From: Zhihengliuella halotolerans
GTDB lineage: Bacteria; Actinomycetota; Actinomycetes; Actinomycetales; Micrococcaceae
Length of the DNA: 64,000 nucleotides
Assembly (NCBI RefSeq): GCF_004217565.1
Contig: NZ_SHLA01000001.1
Span: 434,001-498,000, forward strand
Direction: 5' to 3'
Shown here: piece by piece, positions 63,701 through 64,000 of the stretch
Layout of the letters: each line of letters begins with the position of its first letter
Position numbering within the stretch: position 1 is the first letter of the stretch
Notes under the pieces: model-generated
The model's database searches: none
The model's input: only the letters and a program-made list of their open reading frames with translations
What the model was told of the DNA's origin: nothing
Translations under genes and position numbers: made by a program

Positions 63701-64000
63701 TGGAACTTCTGGGGCTACAACCAGACCTACGGTCTCGGCTACCTGGAATACATGAAGTGGGCCGAGGATCTCGGCGCGACCCCGCTGCCCGTGGTGTCGG
63801 TCGGCGCCAACGGCTGCGGGTCGACCATCCCGGAGATGACCGACGACGTGCGGATCGACCGCTGGGTGCAGGACACCCTGGACCTGATCGAATTCGCCAA
63901 CGGCGACGTCGACACCGAGTGGGGCGGCGCCCGCGCCGACCTGGGGCACCCGGAGCCGTTCAACCTCGAGTACATCGGCCTCGGCAACGAGGAGAACACC
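60728..64000 (+). CDS. Secreted GH43-GH51 two-catalytic-domain arabinofuranosidase, 3' end beyond window
   Basis: A single open frame of 1091 codons runs from an ATG with GGAGG upstream to the window edge. It has a signal peptide (MYRRKHWAAPLALTLALALPATAFAA). A GH43-like five-bladed domain follows at about 40-380 (YVFPYFTGEGNDDGEKIHLAVSDG, LRDPFLIRSADGAKYFLIATDLKMYGGG, GNVWAPEAHWD). Next come a linker, a DUF1349-like beta-sandwich (about 395-590) and a beta-rich region (about 598-725). A GH51 domain starts near 731 (DGTAHEISDTMYGAFYEDINYAADGGIYAELVRNRSFE) and includes FLRFPGGCV and the acid/base E1088 in LGNEEN, where the window stops. Both catalytic families release L-arabinofuranose from arabinoxylan or arabinan. 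Confidence 0.92.
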   Translation, partial: MYRRKHWAAPLALTLALALPATAFAAPPPAPAPAAPAPSAVDVNDADYDAYVFPYFTGEGNDDGEKIHLAVSDGDDPMAWHDLNGGEPVLESTLGTQGLRDPFLIRSADGAKYFLIATDLKMYGGGSFGDAQETGSRSLMVWESTNLIDWSEQREVTVAPEHAGNVWAPEAHWDEANGEYIVYWASALYPDDVAPGDRDINTSYQRMMYSTTTDFVEFSEPRVWIDEKRGDGRGMIDSTIAEVGDTFYRLTKDESDMTVRQESSDDLRLTQGVAEGDGWDLIAEQIGVGQPNPWGGTFTSGEGPTMFPSLTDDGWYLMIDQPSYHGGQGYMLFETEDLNSGDWTSVPDADLPTSPRHGTVVPITGEEQSALLDAFPPAEEPGDVVPGPDPELGEGTWRDDFDAAELDSAWEIVNEDAEAWNLGDSALNLTSQTGDTWQDDNAAENLFMVDVPAGDFSVATKVTAPVSKDFQGAGIIAWKDIDNYVRSGLSHVSFGDGGPVVIESGLEENAAYNSTLTPRPGSTTEWLRLDRTGDEIVVSYGDENGDWAEAERFTTSWDVTQVGIYALAAQDGSSHEAAFDTFWLDTSAPVDVVPEGVFTLTGAADARYLAADGDGSLSLTGERPLTTLRLAAEETGTGGVDGERPVTLTAKEQPVSVHEDGRLFLGEAGSDNDQWRLTDAGAGRVHLRLAGAEDDAAYATRSDDGALVLGAAASAAAFSIGSGAAGAHTVSIDGDGTAHEISDTMYGAFYEDINYAADGGIYAELVRNRSFEFAPSDNASFNGLTGWEVVGDGDVSVASERDEWLNDSNRAYVEIAADSAGDGVRNTSYNEGVALIAGESYDFSVWARSAVAQDLTVSLEDPAGEQIHATATVAVDGSDEWKQYTATLTSENTTDAGRLSVTSGAAGTLRLDMVSLFPQDTWEGPVNGPSVLRKDLAQMVADLDPSFLRFPGGCVTNVGTFDTYLESDGQDRQRTYQWKETIGPVEERPTNWNFWGYNQTYGLGYLEYMKWAEDLGATPLPVVSVGANGCGSTIPEMTDDVRIDRWVQDTLDLIEFANGDVDTEWGGARADLGHPEPFNLEYIGLGNEENT

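Noticed and set aside
62486-63949. 487-codon leftward frame inside the GH43-GH51 gene.
   Set aside because: It is antisense to the GH51 region, which is continuous and has conserved motifs.

Overview
The window is GC-rich, gene-dense DNA from a Gram-positive actinobacterium, most likely a soil- or plant-associated member of the Micrococcales (Arthrobacter-like). This rests on the high-GC codon use, frequent GTG/TTG starts, LAxTG/LPxTG sortase signals, lipoprotein sugar-binding proteins, a HrcA/CIRCE-controlled groESL operon and YbdK-type glutamate-cysteine ligase. It looks chromosomal. No rRNA, tRNA, CRISPR array or insertion sequence was found.

Layout. 1-5 kb: an unidentified gene cut by the left edge, then two tandem paralogous ECF-type sigma factors. 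Each is fused to its own zinc-finger anti-sigma domain, a membrane segment and a long Pro-rich stalk carrying a short Cys loop. 5.3-9.3 kb: a large LuxR-type regulator and an HxlR regulator followed by an NADPH:quinone-reductase-like enzyme, with related inverted repeats in front of the last two. 9.3-21.5 kb: a cellulose/cello-oligosaccharide locus. It has an ABC transporter, GH1 beta-glucosidase, two LacI regulators, a secreted GH6 cellulase and a cell-wall-anchored GH9 cellulase, with five CebR-like operators. 21.8-23.9 kb: an atypical OmpR-type regulator and an HTH-antitoxin/Fic toxin pair whose toxin gene is frameshifted. 23.9-30.5 kb: the tRNA t6A genes tsaB-rimI and tsaD, split by a VanY-type carboxypeptidase and a SipW-type export cluster (three small surface proteins and a signal peptidase fused to an LPxTG ectodomain). 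30.6-34.3 kb: glutamate-cysteine ligase, NagZ-like hexosaminidase and a shikimate-dehydrogenase-like enzyme. 34.3-39.7 kb: a less GC-rich accessory patch with tetR, a frameshifted 14-helix MFS exporter, an M20 amidohydrolase, gene-poor DNA and a Tat-exported protein. 40-46.8 kb: a THUMP-like methyltransferase, two secreted proteins, then a four-gene operon that resembles a type VII (WXG/LXG-like) effector-immunity module. 46.9-50.3 kb: LysE exporter with its XRE-cupin regulator, and groESL. 50.4-64 kb: an L-arabinose locus with a LacI-type regulator, araB-araD-araA, a YtfQRT/YjfF-like pentose/furanose ABC transporter and a very large GH43-GH51 arabinofuranosidase cut by the right edge.

Together the two sugar regions form a plant cell-wall degradation set: secreted or wall-bound enzymes release cello-oligosaccharides and arabinose, dedicated ABC transporters import them, and LacI proteins acting at near-palindromic GCGCT-centred operators control expression. 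The most unusual elements are the self-contained membrane-tethered sigma factor pair, the signal peptidase-LPxTG fusion and the putative type VII effector module.
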